Shown: positions 50,851 to 64,000 of the stretch, piece after piece
Numbering within the stretch: the stretch's first letter is position 1
Layout of the letters: each line of letters starts with the position of its first letter
Source of the DNA: Allacma fusca
Lineage: Eukaryota > Arthropoda > Collembola > Symphypleona > Sminthuridae
Direction: 5' to 3'
DNA length: 64,000 nt
Assembly: GCA_947179485.1 (NCBI GenBank)
Contig: OX359250.1
Span: 6,717,661-6,781,660 of the forward strand
Made by a program: the position numbers and the translations under genes
The notes under the pieces: model-generated
Told to the model about the DNA's origin: nothing
The model's database searches: none
The model's input: only the letters and a program-made list of their open reading frames with translations

Positions 50851-52337
50851 ATGATGTTATAAGTAAATATGTTAAACGCTAATAAAAGAGGGGTATTCCG
50901 GTTGCGTGTCTCCACCCCATTATAATATATGCACTCGGTTGGGCTAAAGTAAAGGAAGTAAAGTACGATGCATTTTGACCCTACGAATCAGATTGATACG
51001 AGTGCCTAGGACTTGTACAGGGAATTAGTTTCAGGCTTAACCTCCTTTCAGCATAGAATGCACCTACTGAGCTATACCATATGATTAACTGTACACTCCA
51101 CATAACTATTATTCTTATGTATATCTACATAGATAACATTATCTGTGGTAGGGATCTACATTGAATTGTAACATTGTAGAAACTCCTGCATGTAGTAAGA
51201 ATGCTTTGAGTAAGTCCAAGTCGGGCTGACCAGAAAGCCAGATCATTTTATTCACTTGTCCGATATGTAGATATACTTATAAGCACAGATATAGGGACTA
51301 GTATGTGCTCTGTATAGCTGTGAGTACCTACAATATTCGGAGAAAAGTCTGACAGATGAAACGAAGGATTTTCCCTTATAAAATATTAAACCAATTATTT
51401 CCAAAGTTTTATATAATGTACATAAATAAATTTTACGTTCTTCTCCCATTCATTTGTATGCTCCCTGTCATTTTTTCGCATACGGGCCTTTTCACAGACT
51501 GATTTAAAATTCATAGAATTTTACTGGAACTGCAACTTGTCTTCCTATTGTAAGGGCAGGCCTTTTCAGGGAATAACTTTGGGCATATCTATATGTATAT
51601 AGAATGCGGGTAGTTTGTATGATTTTCCATATGAAAGTATCTTCATCATCTTCTTTTATGTATGACAGTTTCTTTTACCGCAGTCGGGTCTGTACTTTGA
51701 CAGTATATCATTTGCAGTAGAAAGTTCCAAGAGAATTTTATATTGATTGAAATTCAAATTGTAGCGTGGTCTCCTACACTAAGATCCAATGGAGTTTCCA
51801 TTCCATCCGCTGGAAGTAGATACTACATAGGGACCGTGGGGAAAAATGACGGGAGGACTTCCCTTCATGTAGATATTCCAATTAATGTCAACAAGGTCAC
51901 CCAAATCATTACAACTGACATTGACATTCGATTGTGAGTTGTAAAATAATTAGGCGGTATTCCATTACACACCCTCCTGTTGTCCCCATTGTTGGGAGTA
52001 TGTAGCGGGGAATGTCATTTTAATTACTGTTTTTCCTCACATGCTTTGGTGAAATCGTGAATTGATTCTGGGCTTTTCAGGTGCCATCCTTGTGAACATT
52101 AGGCTTCTGCACTATGACTATAATTAACAGGGTGTTTTTGATATTCCATTCTTCCCAACCAAATCCCATTCTTCACCCGGTTAAGTGCATTGTGGGGTAG
52201 AATTAAATGTCAATTTTTGGTCGGAAGTTTCATTGAAGCTCTACCACCTATCTACTTTAGGAGAACCTCCTTCTGTAAGTATATCATAAGTGAAATCATT
52301 CTACAGATATCAAATCTGTACAACCCAGAGCACCGTA

Positions 52338-52357
52338 CATACATACATACATACATG
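52338..52357. repeat. (ACAT)n tetranucleotide repeat
   Basis: Short tandem ACAT repeat of about five units. Similar CATA runs occur near 54871-54885. Confidence 0.8.
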
Positions 52358-55300
52358 AGAACTTGACATAGTTTTCTCTCCAAACGGAAGTCCTATTTTC
52401 CACACGAAATGCAACTTGCCAATCACCCGGTAAGAGCCAAGGCACACACACACAAAAAAAACTGATAAATATTTGACATTTCCAAACCCACTAGGGTATT
52501 GGATGAAAATCGTTAAAAATAATTAGGAAAGTAGTACGGAAGTGCAAACTGCACTTTGAACAGCTCTGGACTCACCAGTTGGAATATTAGACAGTGTAAG
52601 TGAGATACCCTTGGGTGAGCTCACTGCGACGTGCCAGCTCATATGTGTGACTTCCATCCATAGCCTTAATTAGGATCAGTTTCACCCATAGAATTAATCC
52701 TATACGATCATGACAGGCAATTGGAAGACTAAGTCAAGGTGAAATCAAGTCTCGGGTTACAACAGCTCACATATACGCTATTATTGATTATTAATGCTAT
52801 ATGAATCACCCTACTTCAGGATATCATTATTTACAATGAGTTCCCATAGTAGCACACATAATTGCCAATGCCTTATTGACATTCCTTAAACCCACCTTAT
52901 GGTATTAATAGTATTTACTTACTCATACCCGATTACATTGCTGTTCACTATCTACGATTTTATTCTCGTGCACAGTCTGCAGGCCCACAGTCCCGTCGGA
53001 TGATCCACTTGGCTATGAGTAAGTGGTGCAATTGATATGAAGTCTTGAATAGGATGGATTAACAACTCTGTGTAAGCAACGACGTAATTCCTCCTGACAA
53101 ATTTGACCAAATCATGTACATAATTATTTAAATGAGTTGAAAAAATTGGGAGGCGACAGCTCCGTCATTTGGTGTTTTCAAAAGTTTTTCAGTCCTCAAA
53201 AAACTATGGGGCTTGTTACGTCGAACATGTAAAGTCATAAACCTGACTACTACTCCTTGGAAGCTTATCTGTGTCTACGGAATGAAAAGTTACATAAATC
53301 CTTGAAAGTAATATTTCATGTCAGGTTCAGCAGGATGAACACTTCAATTTCCGGGTGTAAATTCAAATTCGTTGAGGTTTACAAGTCAACTCACGGAAAT
53401 TATCTCATCGACCGAGCGCGAAACAACATGTGAAATGTTCAGCATTAAGATTATCAAGGGAGATGCCTCTTTATTTGCTCCATTTTAATCCTTGTTTGCA
53501 AAAGGTACTTACTTTTACATGCAATAACTTGCTCATGTAACCACTAAATAATGCATTGCTAGTTGCGTGTACCGTAACCTCTACTTACACATTTGAACAT
53601 CCCCATTGTATCTACAGTATGTACATACATGGCGGAGAGACTGCATGTATGTATTTATGAATGTACTGCATGTACATAGCTCTCTTGTGGACATGAGAAG
53701 CTTCGTAAAAATGGAACTAACCTCACTCTCCTCGATGAGACTCAACTTTGACATTTCCTTGCAACATGTTCGTGGTTACATGGGAAACCATAGGAAATAA
53801 ACTGTCTTGACGTGTTTACAACTCTCTTAAACCTAATGACATCTCTAGAGATACATCGTGTGTTTTTTAATTTGCTCCTAATAAACAAATCTTTCCCGAA
53901 CCACATTTTCAAGTAATTCTCATCTAATTGGTATACTTGTAGATATCTGTGCAGGTCTGTTCTTTATGAATCATGATTCACGTCTGTGGTCGGGGCTATA
54001 GAACTATATTTCTATTTCTGACCTTTGAACATCTCTCTGGAATTTTGTATTTTGAGCGAGTTGGGTTTTCCGTGCGTAGGTTAAAGTCTGATTTCTTTTG
54101 TACAATGAGTTATTTGGGGAACTTATTGAATTTTATACTTCAGTGCGATTCAATGAACTCATTGGATTTTTCAAGGGATTTGGAATGACAGCCAATCGAG
54201 ATGACAATTTGAACCCATCCACTCTCTCCAGCGGAAAACTTGTTCAATTTCTTTGGGAAACTTCTTTTTAGTTCGGTACCGACTCAATAATTTCATTGTA
54301 AAGCACGGAACTTCATTTTGCAGACGTGAATAATTTGATTTGTGAAATACATTCCAATCCCCAATCAAGTACAGGATTGCAAAATCCAAACCCACTACAA
54401 TACATGGATTCAGCGTGCTTGCACATACATAAAACTCAATTTAATTCCTTAGTCAGGATGATGCGTATAAATCTGTTGGGTGTTCTGATGAGTATGAATG
54501 TATTCGGGACGGTCTTCCCTTTGTTTCATATCACGTCTCCTCGTTCCTGACTAATCCTTCCAAAAACGAAATTGAAAAATAGTCCCAAGCACGCATAATT
54601 ACAAAGGTGATTTCAAAACAGTGCTCAAATCCCACATATAATTATTACAGTTACTGGGTTGTATGGTATCATTCAAGAAAAGAGGAGAATATTCCTTAGC
54701 GTTTACGTGCCATTTCCATCAAATATGACTAAGAACCTTGTAGACAATGGGAGAAAATTCTCCCACATTAAATCTCAACCTCACACGCGTAAAGTTGGCA
54801 GTGGATGGCGGGTGGAGATTTTTGCAGGATACTTTTTGTCTGAAAATTATCTTTAATAATAATTGTATGCACATACATACATACATGTGTAGATACTTCA
54901 TACTGTTGAATTAGAATTGATAAGCATATGTTTGCATGGTACTCTGGGATGTCCCATTGATGATGTATACATAATGAATTTTTATATGAGCTGATTAGCG
55001 ATTTTTCCTTTTGCGAACCGGCTCCTATCATAAAGTATAAGTAGGGACGTGCATAAATAAGCAGAGGGACAAGAGCTCAATTATTTCTCATAGGATCACA
55101 TGAGCCCTAATGAACGCTGGTGTATGTATGTATCAATGAGGGAAAGGGATTGGAACTGTTTTGAAAATAAGGAAAATGCAGGGTATAAATAATCCCCCTT
55201 AAAATAAATCCGTTTAAAAATAAAGACATGCATCTTTATTGGATCTTGAATCTTTTAGTGGAAATTGATTTGAACAAATGGCTCACACAGAGGAGTATAC

Positions 55301-55958
55301 AAAAGTAAAGAAGGATACAAAAGCGCAAAAAAAAAAAATTACTACTTTGTCCGTGAACTTGGCTCGGATCTGAGAAGAGGATATATACTCACGTACATAA
55401 TGAGGGATGTTTGTTTGAACAAGTTGCAATAAGCACGGCTATAGTTAGTGATCTGTATCTGACCTATGAATAAGGCAAGGTAGACGTACTTGGAAACTCA
55501 CATCAGAAGTGTATCTATTTTGTACGTCCTTACTATTCCGACTCTTGTATCCTGCCGTGTGTGTTCTTAATATCTGCTCTTATTTTTTCCTCCTTTCAGT
55601 CCTAATCTAACCCGAGTGTTGCATATGTGTGTAGCAGTGTCATCCGTATAAAAAAAAAGTTAACTTTGGATTACAGTGTTTACTGTCTTCCTTGCCATTC
55701 CAACGTTTAACTGGTACCAACTTGTTTCTGTCGTTGTTGGCAATGACATTGCCATTGGCACCAGACTCCTATCAACGACAACATTTGCTCGCTGCCATCA
55801 TTTCAGAATTTAAATTCTGCTCCCGATTATTACGTACATAATCTACATATGACTGTACACACGTTCTAAACATGCAATTCCAGCGAGCAAACAAACTCGA
55901 TGAGACAAGGCAGATGATTTTATGTGCTGGCTGGGAAATGTCAAAAGGGTTCTGAATA

Positions 55959-55988
55959 CACACACACAAACACACACACACACACACA
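55959..55988. repeat. (CA)n microsatellite
   Basis: CA run of about 30 bp with one interruption. Confidence 0.9.
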
Positions 55989-58171
55989 TACTTACATACA
56001 AATATATACACACATGTACATCAAACCCTTCGAAAAACTTTTCAATTTCTTTGCAAATTTACAGGCACAAGTTTCATCTCAAGATGGTTTACATAAGGGT
56101 AGAGTTTGATTAGACAGACCATACGAGGAAGTTTGTTTCCGTAATTGAAAGCAGAAAAAGTTTATAATGATACTTGTGTGTTCCTCATAAGATTAAAATA
56201 TTTTCATATAATGGGAAAAATTATTCGAGTAGCAATTCATTATTACTGAATGTAATGACTGATAAATTAAACTTTTTCTTTGCAACCTTTCCACAGCCTA
56301 AGTTGACTCTTGCAAGTTCAAGCGCCTTCTTAGTGGTTGGGTTATGTAAGCTTTATCTTCAGTTGCACTTACAAAGTCACAATCAATAATCGTGTCTCTT
56401 CGTGCTCTCTTTGGGTTATCTTCAAGTACAGTGAATATTTAGCGTCACTGCAAACAAATCATACCATTACGGACAATTGGGTTTCATAGCCTCTGGCAGA
56501 GCCGATAAGCTCAAAATTCCGATTTGGAAGCCATCAATTCCGGGGTTATTTCCATAAATGACATATCTACAATATATTCCCAAAATTGTAATTTTGCACT
56601 CAGTATGTTCGGGCAGAACTTTCATGTAAGTAGTCTTCACAAATGGAGTGAAAATGAAACCATTGGACAAAAAAGACCTCTGAGGAAAATTCCATTAATT
56701 AAACAAATTCTACTTAAAGTTTATTTTCAAGTGAGCACGACCCTTGATCGAGTTTGGAGTTTCTGGAAAGTTAATTTGCCTTCCCCTCAAAGCGTTCACT
56801 GGTAATGGTAGAGTCTGCGCACAATATAGAGCCTGCTATATGAAGACTTGAGTGGCATCCGCACTGACAAAATTATAATGAGTAGACTCACAAATGCTAA
56901 AATGAGTTCCCTATTAGGTGAAATTAGTAAAAAAAAAAAAAGAGAAAAAAAAGAGAGAGATCACCTGCACAGTTTAGAAGATAAATACCTCACAAAGTTT
57001 CCTCCCCAGCAGTTCGTCTGCATCCCAAATTGAAAAGTTTAGGAAGGATTCAGTGTAAACACTCAGGTTAATTTGAAACTTTGCACATTTTCTCGGGAGC
57101 AATTTCGCGGTACTTTCAGCCTTTTCCCCTTTTTACTACTCGAACCTTCAATAGGAAAGTGAGCCTGGAGGAAGATTTCCTTCAGGTTTCGAAACTACTG
57201 AAATTATATGGAGTTATGTACATACAGACAGGGGCCGCATGATTGTAAAAGATACCTGGGATTGGGTAGATGCATAGATGACAAAAAGTTTTGTTTCCGA
57301 CCAATTTGAGCCTGCGGAACTTGATTAAAATTAGCTATTGCTCCAGCAGCCCCTGAAAAAGGTGTGAGTTTGGGTGGAAAGGAAATAGGAAGCCAATAAA
57401 AATGTAAGTACGATATGTTCAATGTTTAGTAATTATCTGGATCTTTGATTGTAATAAGGTATGAGGAAGACTGTAGCTTCTAGATAAACTTCATCAGAGA
57501 CCACACATTAGAGCATGTATGCATCTGCTGAGTGTTTATGGACTGTGGAGAGGATACTTGATCGATAAGAGAAAAACAGGATGAAACCTATTACACGGCG
57601 AAATTCACTTTGGCCAATGACTGGAAACACATGTAAATTGCAATACAACGCTCAAGTTCTGGCTTGTTGAGGGAATTTCACAGCTCTTTGCTCTATTTTT
57701 CCATGGAATACCGCAGGGGCTACATACATACATATCCTGAGCAAACTTAATCAAGTTTCGGCACTGACAAGCATGTTAACTTTCAAAGACACGTTGCCTT
57801 ACATGTCCCACCCCATATGCAGACCCATGAAGAAATATATGCTACAGCTAGAATTTGGAAAGTGCACAAATGAATGCATAGACGTTTGATGTGAGGACTG
57901 AGGACGACGACGGAAATTACATGCAAAAATCTCTGCAAAATGCACAGGCCAACAGTATCTTTTATGTGCTTTGGTGTGCTAACAATTTCATTGGAGGAAC
58001 TCAGCCCTTAAGAAAAATTGCAACAAGGTTCACATAAGGAATTTTTCGCATGCACATTTCCCACCAGAGAAAATAATAGGGACGGGGCGCACTTGAACGA
58101 GCAAACACTTGCATCCTTGTACTATCTTTATCCCTACCTTTTTAGTGAGAGGCAGCCCAGAAGACATATGT

Positions 58172-58194
58172 ACACACACACACACACACACACA
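58172..58194. repeat. (AC)n microsatellite
   Basis: AC run of about 23 bp. Confidence 0.9.
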
Positions 58195-59454
58195 AACACG
58201 TGCTTGTCATTACAACAGTGCTCACTCCGATACGCTCTAGCTGAATGCACTACACACACACATTCATGAAAATCAATAAAAAAATCGAAATTCCCATTAT
58301 AATTAGATTGGCGCAGATGCCGTTCCCTTGTTTAAATATATTTTCCAATATTTAGGAGAGCTTTAATTTTCAACACACAATGAACACCTGGGGAAGGTAA
58401 AATGTGTATCATGACAATGCATAATATATCATCCTCACAATGAGACACTTGTCCTCATGTAAAATCACGCTGGGGGAATATTTTCTGTACATTTTGCTCA
58501 CATGGGAGTATATTTCCCTACAATTTGAGCTTTAATTTATCTTCCACTACTGAAACTCGTTCCAAATTAAGATCACATTTGGGGAGGATTGAACAATATT
58601 TTCTCATTAATTACGCTCCTGCAGGAACATGTACGCTCATTGTTAGTCCTTACTTTTTTTTTGCTCCCAATTTCCCAACCGTTCCGAGTATATAGATTTC
58701 TCAATAAGTTTCAGCATTCATCCCGTCATAAATTAATACTAGAATGAGTTTCATTTCTGCTCATACAGAAATATCCTCGCATTTTATTGTTCTCTGTAAA
58801 TGAACTCCTATGAGTCTGCCAGGTACTCCTGTATCTTACTTGTATATACCTTATAATTACTTGAACGCTCTAATGTACCAGTCACTAGGTTATTTATACT
58901 CCGACAGTCATCTGAAGCACATGGAATCATTATCCAATTGCAAATTGAAGGTTTACAAAGAATTTGAGCATGCGACGTGCTCTGGTACACACTTTGCTCT
59001 TAATCTCTGCCGATGTTGTTAGTATTAGGTGACGTAAATCCTTGTCAGTTTTGCTTTGTGCGTCTAGTTCCTCAATGCATGACTGCATATATTTTACAGC
59101 ATATTTATGCTCAAGTCTGTTGTGTGTAGATATACTTAAAGTTTGGTAACAGTATCTCTGAGGCTTTCGGCAATTCGTACCAGCACTGGCTCTCCCTCTG
59201 ACATACACACATGTACAACAAGATTGTGCAGACGGTCCTATAATTACTACACCTATCCTCTATGAGGTTCCAGTAAAGCCCAGATAGATACGACTGATCA
59301 ATGGTAAGTACACTCGGTATGTAATTGTGTGTCGCTGGAAAGTAGGGAATCCTTTTTAGCCAATTTCGGAACTCGGAACCATTAGTCATCGCGGAAGCAC
59401 ATTGAAACTTGAACTTGGTTCATTCATATGTGAGTATATCTGGAGAGTGAAAGA

Positions 59455-59494
59455 GTGAGAGAGTGAGAGAGAGAGAGAGAGAGAGTGAGAGAGG
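59455..59494. repeat. (GA)n microsatellite, interrupted
   Basis: GA-rich run of about 40 bp with GTGA interruptions. Confidence 0.85.
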
Positions 59495-59860
59495 AGAAGT
59501 ACCCTCAAAATTCTGTACTCGTCGTCTTCGCCTCTCGCAGAACAATTATAAGGACGAGAGGTTCCCTAATAATTACTTAGCTGCAGAGATGCGTTTGTAT
59601 AGAGAGAGGCATTCTTTTGTAGGAAATTCTGGGATATGAGAGAGATCACATTTTAGCTGGGTAAATATTTTGCCTGTATTATACGCTATATGGCCACACA
59701 ATAGGGAGTGTTATGCATGTTTTCTGTCCCTATGTAAGTCAGGTAGGATCTGACACATGAGATTGACTACACTTTTGGCTATGGCCATATGCACTCCTGA
59801 GTCCTGTAAAAGCTGTAAAGACAACAAAATAGTTGTGGCAGAGCTATAAAGTGTACTTCC

Positions 59861-59864
<4 letters not shown>

Positions 59865-59898
<34 letters not shown>
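59865..59898. repeat. (CA)n microsatellite
   Basis: CA run of 34 bp. Confidence 0.95.
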
Positions 59899-59901
<3 letters not shown>

Positions 59902-60158
59902 CGACAGTACTACGGACAGCCCAAGAATATCATCGGGAGTAGTAGTAGTGAGGTTAAATGTGAAATCACACATGTGTATCATCAACAATAGAAGTTGAGC
60001 TTGTGGAAGTTGAAGTTGGTAGGAAACTAATAGAGGACCGTATGAGTGATGATATATAAGGAAGCAATAGGAATTTCAATGCAGATGCAGGCTCAAAATC
60101 CTGCGTATCTATAGATACATACAAGTACATAGCTCATAGCTCGTGCTAACGCTTTTTC

Positions 60159-60161
<3 letters not shown>

Positions 60162-60218
<57 letters not shown>
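60162..60218. repeat. (CT)n microsatellite
   Basis: CT run of about 57 bp, the second longest in the window. Confidence 0.97.
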
Positions 60219-60221
<3 letters not shown>

Positions 60222-60625
60222 GTCGCTCTGTCTACTGCATTTGCTGGGTACGTTTGGGTGCATGGGATTGCATCTGTTGGCTTTCAAAGGTTTCTTGTGT
60301 CTTATGTAACTATGAAATACGGGGAGTTGTATAATGAGAGAGGGAAAAAACTTGGAGTGGATACACACATATGTATATAGGTATATATGTGGTGGTGTGG
60401 GTTGTATCGACGTATGAAATCCAGCTTCAATGCATGTGTGTGCAAAGTATATGTAGCTCCTCTCGCCTGCTCGTAGCTCCCTTTGCCTTTCCCATCAATC
60501 CATCCGTCTGACTGAGTCAGTCTTATCGTCAGGACTCATTCGTTGGGTTCGTGTGTTGTTGTTCCGTTTTAGATCAGTGTACGGAGTCCCACTCAAGTGC
60601 ATATAAACTCTTGGAATGACAACAG

Positions 60626-60642
60626 GAGAGAGAGAGAGAGAG
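60626..60642. repeat. (GA)n microsatellite
   Basis: GA run of about 17 bp. Confidence 0.85.
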
Positions 60643-63470
60643 GACCCGAGAAAGGGAAGAACAACAAAAGTGTGCTGTAGAACGAAGCTTGTGTTTTAAA
60701 TCCTATTATCTTCGGGAATAACTTTCCTCTCTGCTGGGGACTCTCCACTCCACTCATTATCCATACATAGAGACACATTAAGTACACAAACAATAACAGC
60801 GAAGGTTGTCTCCTACTACTTAGACCGTGTTGATTGAAGACGTGGAATTTGTCAGTCATTCCTATTCCACCGTGTCTTTCTTTCCCCGTCCGACAACTCT
60901 CTCCAACATATACGCCGAAAAACAAGTGACAAGGATACTTTCAAAAATCCGAGATTTACGCCAGCAAGGTGTGCACTTGGGGTGAAAATTCTTTCTGTCA
61001 ACTCCCCATTTATATTAACGAGTATTTTTAACTTTCATCCCATTTAGTCCCACATATCTATACATATGTACATACGTTCACCTAAAGGAGTGCATTAAAA
61101 ACCCACAAAAGAGTTCTTCCCGGTGAAATTCTCTATAATTTTCAGTGCTTCAAAAAAAAAAATCCCCTCGACCAAAATAAATACTCTTGAAAATCCCCCG
61201 GCAATAGTTTTTGCAATGCTTTAAAACAACCTTGCTGACGATAAAGTGTCTATTCGTTCAGTGAGTTCAAAAATAAAATGGGATCTAGTTCCGCAATGAT
61301 AGATTAGACAATTTGAAAGGCATGGATGCTAAGTAGGAAGATTGTCGGAGACGAATTGCAAATCTCCAAGCCCAGTTTTCGTCGGGAGTTGTGAGAAAGG
61401 GAAGAGACACGTGAGAAATGCTCAAGGTATGTTCAAAAGATTTAGAATTGTTAGCTTGACCTTTCGATCCTCTCTGTGTGTGGAGGATTTGTTTGTAAAG
61501 GATTTTCTTCCTTGTGTATTTTTTTTTCCCGAAGCCGATGTTACTGAAACTAATGGTATTTACTACTTACCGGTATACTGTATGTATTTATGTATGAGTG
61601 CATTTTTGCTAAGTATTAGTGTAATGTATGAGACACGAAGCTCGTCCTTATGTAAAAGCTCTTGAACCGAATCCAATTTGATTCCTCATGTGAAGAAGCT
61701 CGTTTTTTCCCCTATCATTATTCTGTCGATGTCGTTTGGAGGGAAAAGACGAGCTGAAGATAAGGATGCACTTGAAGACATGTAACAGAAATTTTGCTGA
61801 AGAGCCGTGAAAAGGTCTTACATGCTTTAACTCATCTGCCAAAAACACGAAAATATTTTGACTTGACATTGGTAAAAGGTGACGATGAGGTTTTTCCTCC
61901 AAAGATCGATTCCCTGATAAAGACGAATGTCTGCAGAAAAATCCATCCATAGGAAGGCTACCACATTTACATATGCAGTTTACCATCCCAGTTTTACTCG
62001 CACGTCCGTATCATTTATCATCCCAGCTCACAATTAGTTAACCAATGTCTCTTGTGTTTGGTGTCCATTTTTTCCCCTTCCCGTCTTTCACTCGAAAAAT
62101 CCCAAGCGTGAGTCGGTTTTGAATTGTGTCTTCTTGCTTTGCTCAAAAATTATCCCTCGGGTGAGTTTCAAATTAGAAAAGCTTTGGATTTGTGAGATTA
62201 GGATTTATTTAGAGACCTCTGAAAATTCCAGGTTTATTAAATGCTCAGTTTTAAAGTGATACAGTGATTTACTAATAATAACATCGAAGTCCTTCACAAA
62301 AGGATTATAATTTATTTAGAGTACACAATCCAGGGAAGATTTTAGATTCCTCGAGAGATGAGACGTCCTATTGTGCAGAAGTTCAAAGATTAATGTACCA
62401 CTTACTAATTTATTGCTCAAGGCTCAATTACTTTTTTTTTCCTTGAAGGTTATTATTATACCCGTAGAGTTTTTATCAGTACGCATGCATATTCAATTCA
62501 CTATAAACCTACTTGGCAAGGCTACAGTGCGAAAACTTTTGAGGATCAAAGTGTTTGGTAATGGTTTCTACATGATAGAGGAGAACGCGGAGTATATAGT
62601 GAAGAAAAGTATTTTGGCCTCTGGTGAGCACTGAGATTTTTTATAGTTAACTCTAACCCTTTTTCACGACATTTTCCCCTTCCTCTGCGCTTTTTTTTCC
62701 TTTGGTAAACTTCATGCTGCAGTAGTTGCAAAACCATTATGTGAATTGCGAATTCAAAAAAGCTATTTCACTCTGATTTTGTAAGGAAACCATTTGAGTG
62801 AAAAATAGGCAAATAATTGTCCAGTATATTGCTCTGCATTTTCCAAATTTGTACTGTCGGCTTTTTCCCCCTACTACATTAGAATTCAAAGGATATTCCA
62901 GCATTTGCCAAATAATCTCAATCTTTTAAATTTCCTGTAAGTTCCTTCTTTTAATGTTTTTTTTAAACATGTTTTGGCTTCCAGACATTTTGAGAATCTG
63001 CAAGTCAAAAGTCTACAAGATGACTTTTAGTTAGTTAGGAACTTATTTTCTTGATTTTGTTCCTGCCATGTATCTATTTATTTTCTTGCCAACGAGTTCA
63101 CTTATCTGACAGAAGATTTTCCTGAAGGACTTCACCGCCATTTGATAACAAGGCACTTCTCAAGCCTGACACAAGCTTTTTCTGATTCTGTCAAGAGACG
63201 GACGTAGCCTGATCAAAGTGAAGGGATTGTTCGACATTAGCCCCGAGACTTGAGAGAAGGTTAATAATGGAGGCAGAGTCATCGTTCATGTCACTCACAG
63301 TCTGAGTAGAAAATACGAGCAGAGAAAATGGAGCAGAATCCAAGCATTTTTAGTGCCCAACCCATGTTCAAGTATTTCCTTTAAATCCTTTGGTTGTTGT
63401 AATCATGAATTTTTGTAAGGTTTCATTTCAAGTGAGTTCCTCTCTTTAACTTCTCTCTCCCTCACTTTAT

Positions 63471-63495
63471 CTCTCTCTCTCTCTCTCTCTCTCTC
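63471..63495. repeat. (CT)n microsatellite
   Basis: CT run of 25 bp within a wider CT-rich stretch that starts near 63440. Confidence 0.9.
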
Positions 63496-64000
63496 CTCAC
63501 TTAGTAATACACCATCCAGGTTTTATTTTCTATCTTTCGGATAAAAATTTTGGTCTGTGGAAGAGGAAAGGTCCCTGTGTGAAAGTGCAAGTCAACGATG
63601 AAAGATACATTGGGGAAGGGAGATCGATATACTCAACGGCCCGTTTTCCGTGCTTTTTGGTCTGTGAATAAGTTGCAGTTTTATGTGAAAATCTCAGGCC
63701 GGTGGTGAAGAGGGTGAGGTCTGGGAATGCGTAGCACAATATGGGAGCCTGTGTATACAGCCCCGCATGTACACTTGGAATGTTTTTTTCATAGTGAAAT
63801 AGTAACTCTTTGAGAGAAAATATGCATAAGAACCAAGGAGAACCTTCATACTCGGAGACATTTAGGCAGTCGGGTAAGAGTTTTTTTTTCTTGTGCGAAC
63901 TCAACCGTATGTTCAGAGACTGACTATAATTTTACTTTTTTTTTCTCCCTCCTTAGTTGTGCTGTGTGTTGAGAGTTGAGGGTGCGTGCGTTATTTTGGT

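Larger units (their letters stand above)
43693..64000. other. Gene-free, microsatellite-rich right third
   Basis: About 20 kb without a recognisable coding exon. Several frames of 100-159 codons occur (48454-48933 minus, 63530-63904 minus, 61342-61665 plus), but none shows family motifs or plausible splice sites. GA/CT and CA/GT microsatellites and ACAT-type repeats recur every few kilobases. It could be a long intron, the 5' region of a gene to the right, or a regulatory domain; the sequence alone does not decide. Confidence 0.45.

Noticed and set aside
60093-60368. Open frame with a long Arg-Glu repeat
   Set aside because: It is simply a translation of the CT/GA microsatellite.
61342-61665. 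107-codon plus-strand open frame
   Set aside because: No homology that I can name; the composition looks non-coding.
63530-63904. 124-codon minus-strand open frame
   Set aside because: No recognisable motif and no supporting splice or promoter signals.

Overview
This window is animal nuclear DNA, almost certainly from an arthropod and probably a hexapod. It is AT-rich, its genes are split by short GT-AG introns, and it carries a chemosensory protein (CSP) gene, a family restricted to arthropods. Five complete protein-coding genes can be rebuilt by joining exons in phase. All lie in the first 37 kb. I do not name a species. A retained selenoprotein argues against the insect orders known to have lost selenocysteine, and a springtail or another early-branching hexapod would fit, but that is inference.

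Layout: 8-3300 (minus), a six-exon SNX10/SNX11-like sorting nexin. 3.3-13.1 kb, no recognisable gene. 13116-14895 (plus), a two-exon CSP gene with a perfect 36-bp hairpin element in its intron. 16.4-21 kb, a repeat-rich interval with a 928-bp hAT-type element flanked by an exact 8-bp target duplication, a TAATCC-rich element, and a second hairpin element. 21341-22501 (minus), a three-exon PRXL2B/SelU-type thioredoxin-fold peroxiredoxin. 24297-28726 (plus), a four-exon mitochondrial pyruvate dehydrogenase phosphatase (PDP1 type) whose second intron holds two copies of a dispersed repeat. 29.7-30.8 kb, an inverted-repeat element. 33.86-35.76 kb, a foldback element of about 1.9 kb. 35947-36743 (plus), a three-exon non-muscle myosin regulatory light chain (Drosophila spaghetti-squash type). 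37-64 kb, no recognisable gene; from about 43.6 kb long GA/CT and CA/GT microsatellites become frequent.

The standout is the PRXL2B/SelU gene. Its reading frame aligns end to end with the family except for one in-frame TGA, and that TGA sits exactly where the first cysteine of the CxxC redox motif belongs. The 3' region of the same strand, 215 nt past the stop, holds a stem-loop with the features of a type II eukaryotic SECIS: a UGAU/UGAU quartet, a 10-position helix, an unpaired AA in the 5' bulge, an apical minihelix, and a poly(A) signal just downstream. Together these indicate a selenocysteine-containing arthropod SelU/PRXL2B, which a standard gene caller would truncate or call a pseudogene.

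The genes do not form an operon or a shared pathway. They are separate housekeeping genes (endosomal sorting, redox, mitochondrial metabolism, actomyosin) plus one secreted chemosensory-family gene, set in repeat-laden intergenic DNA.
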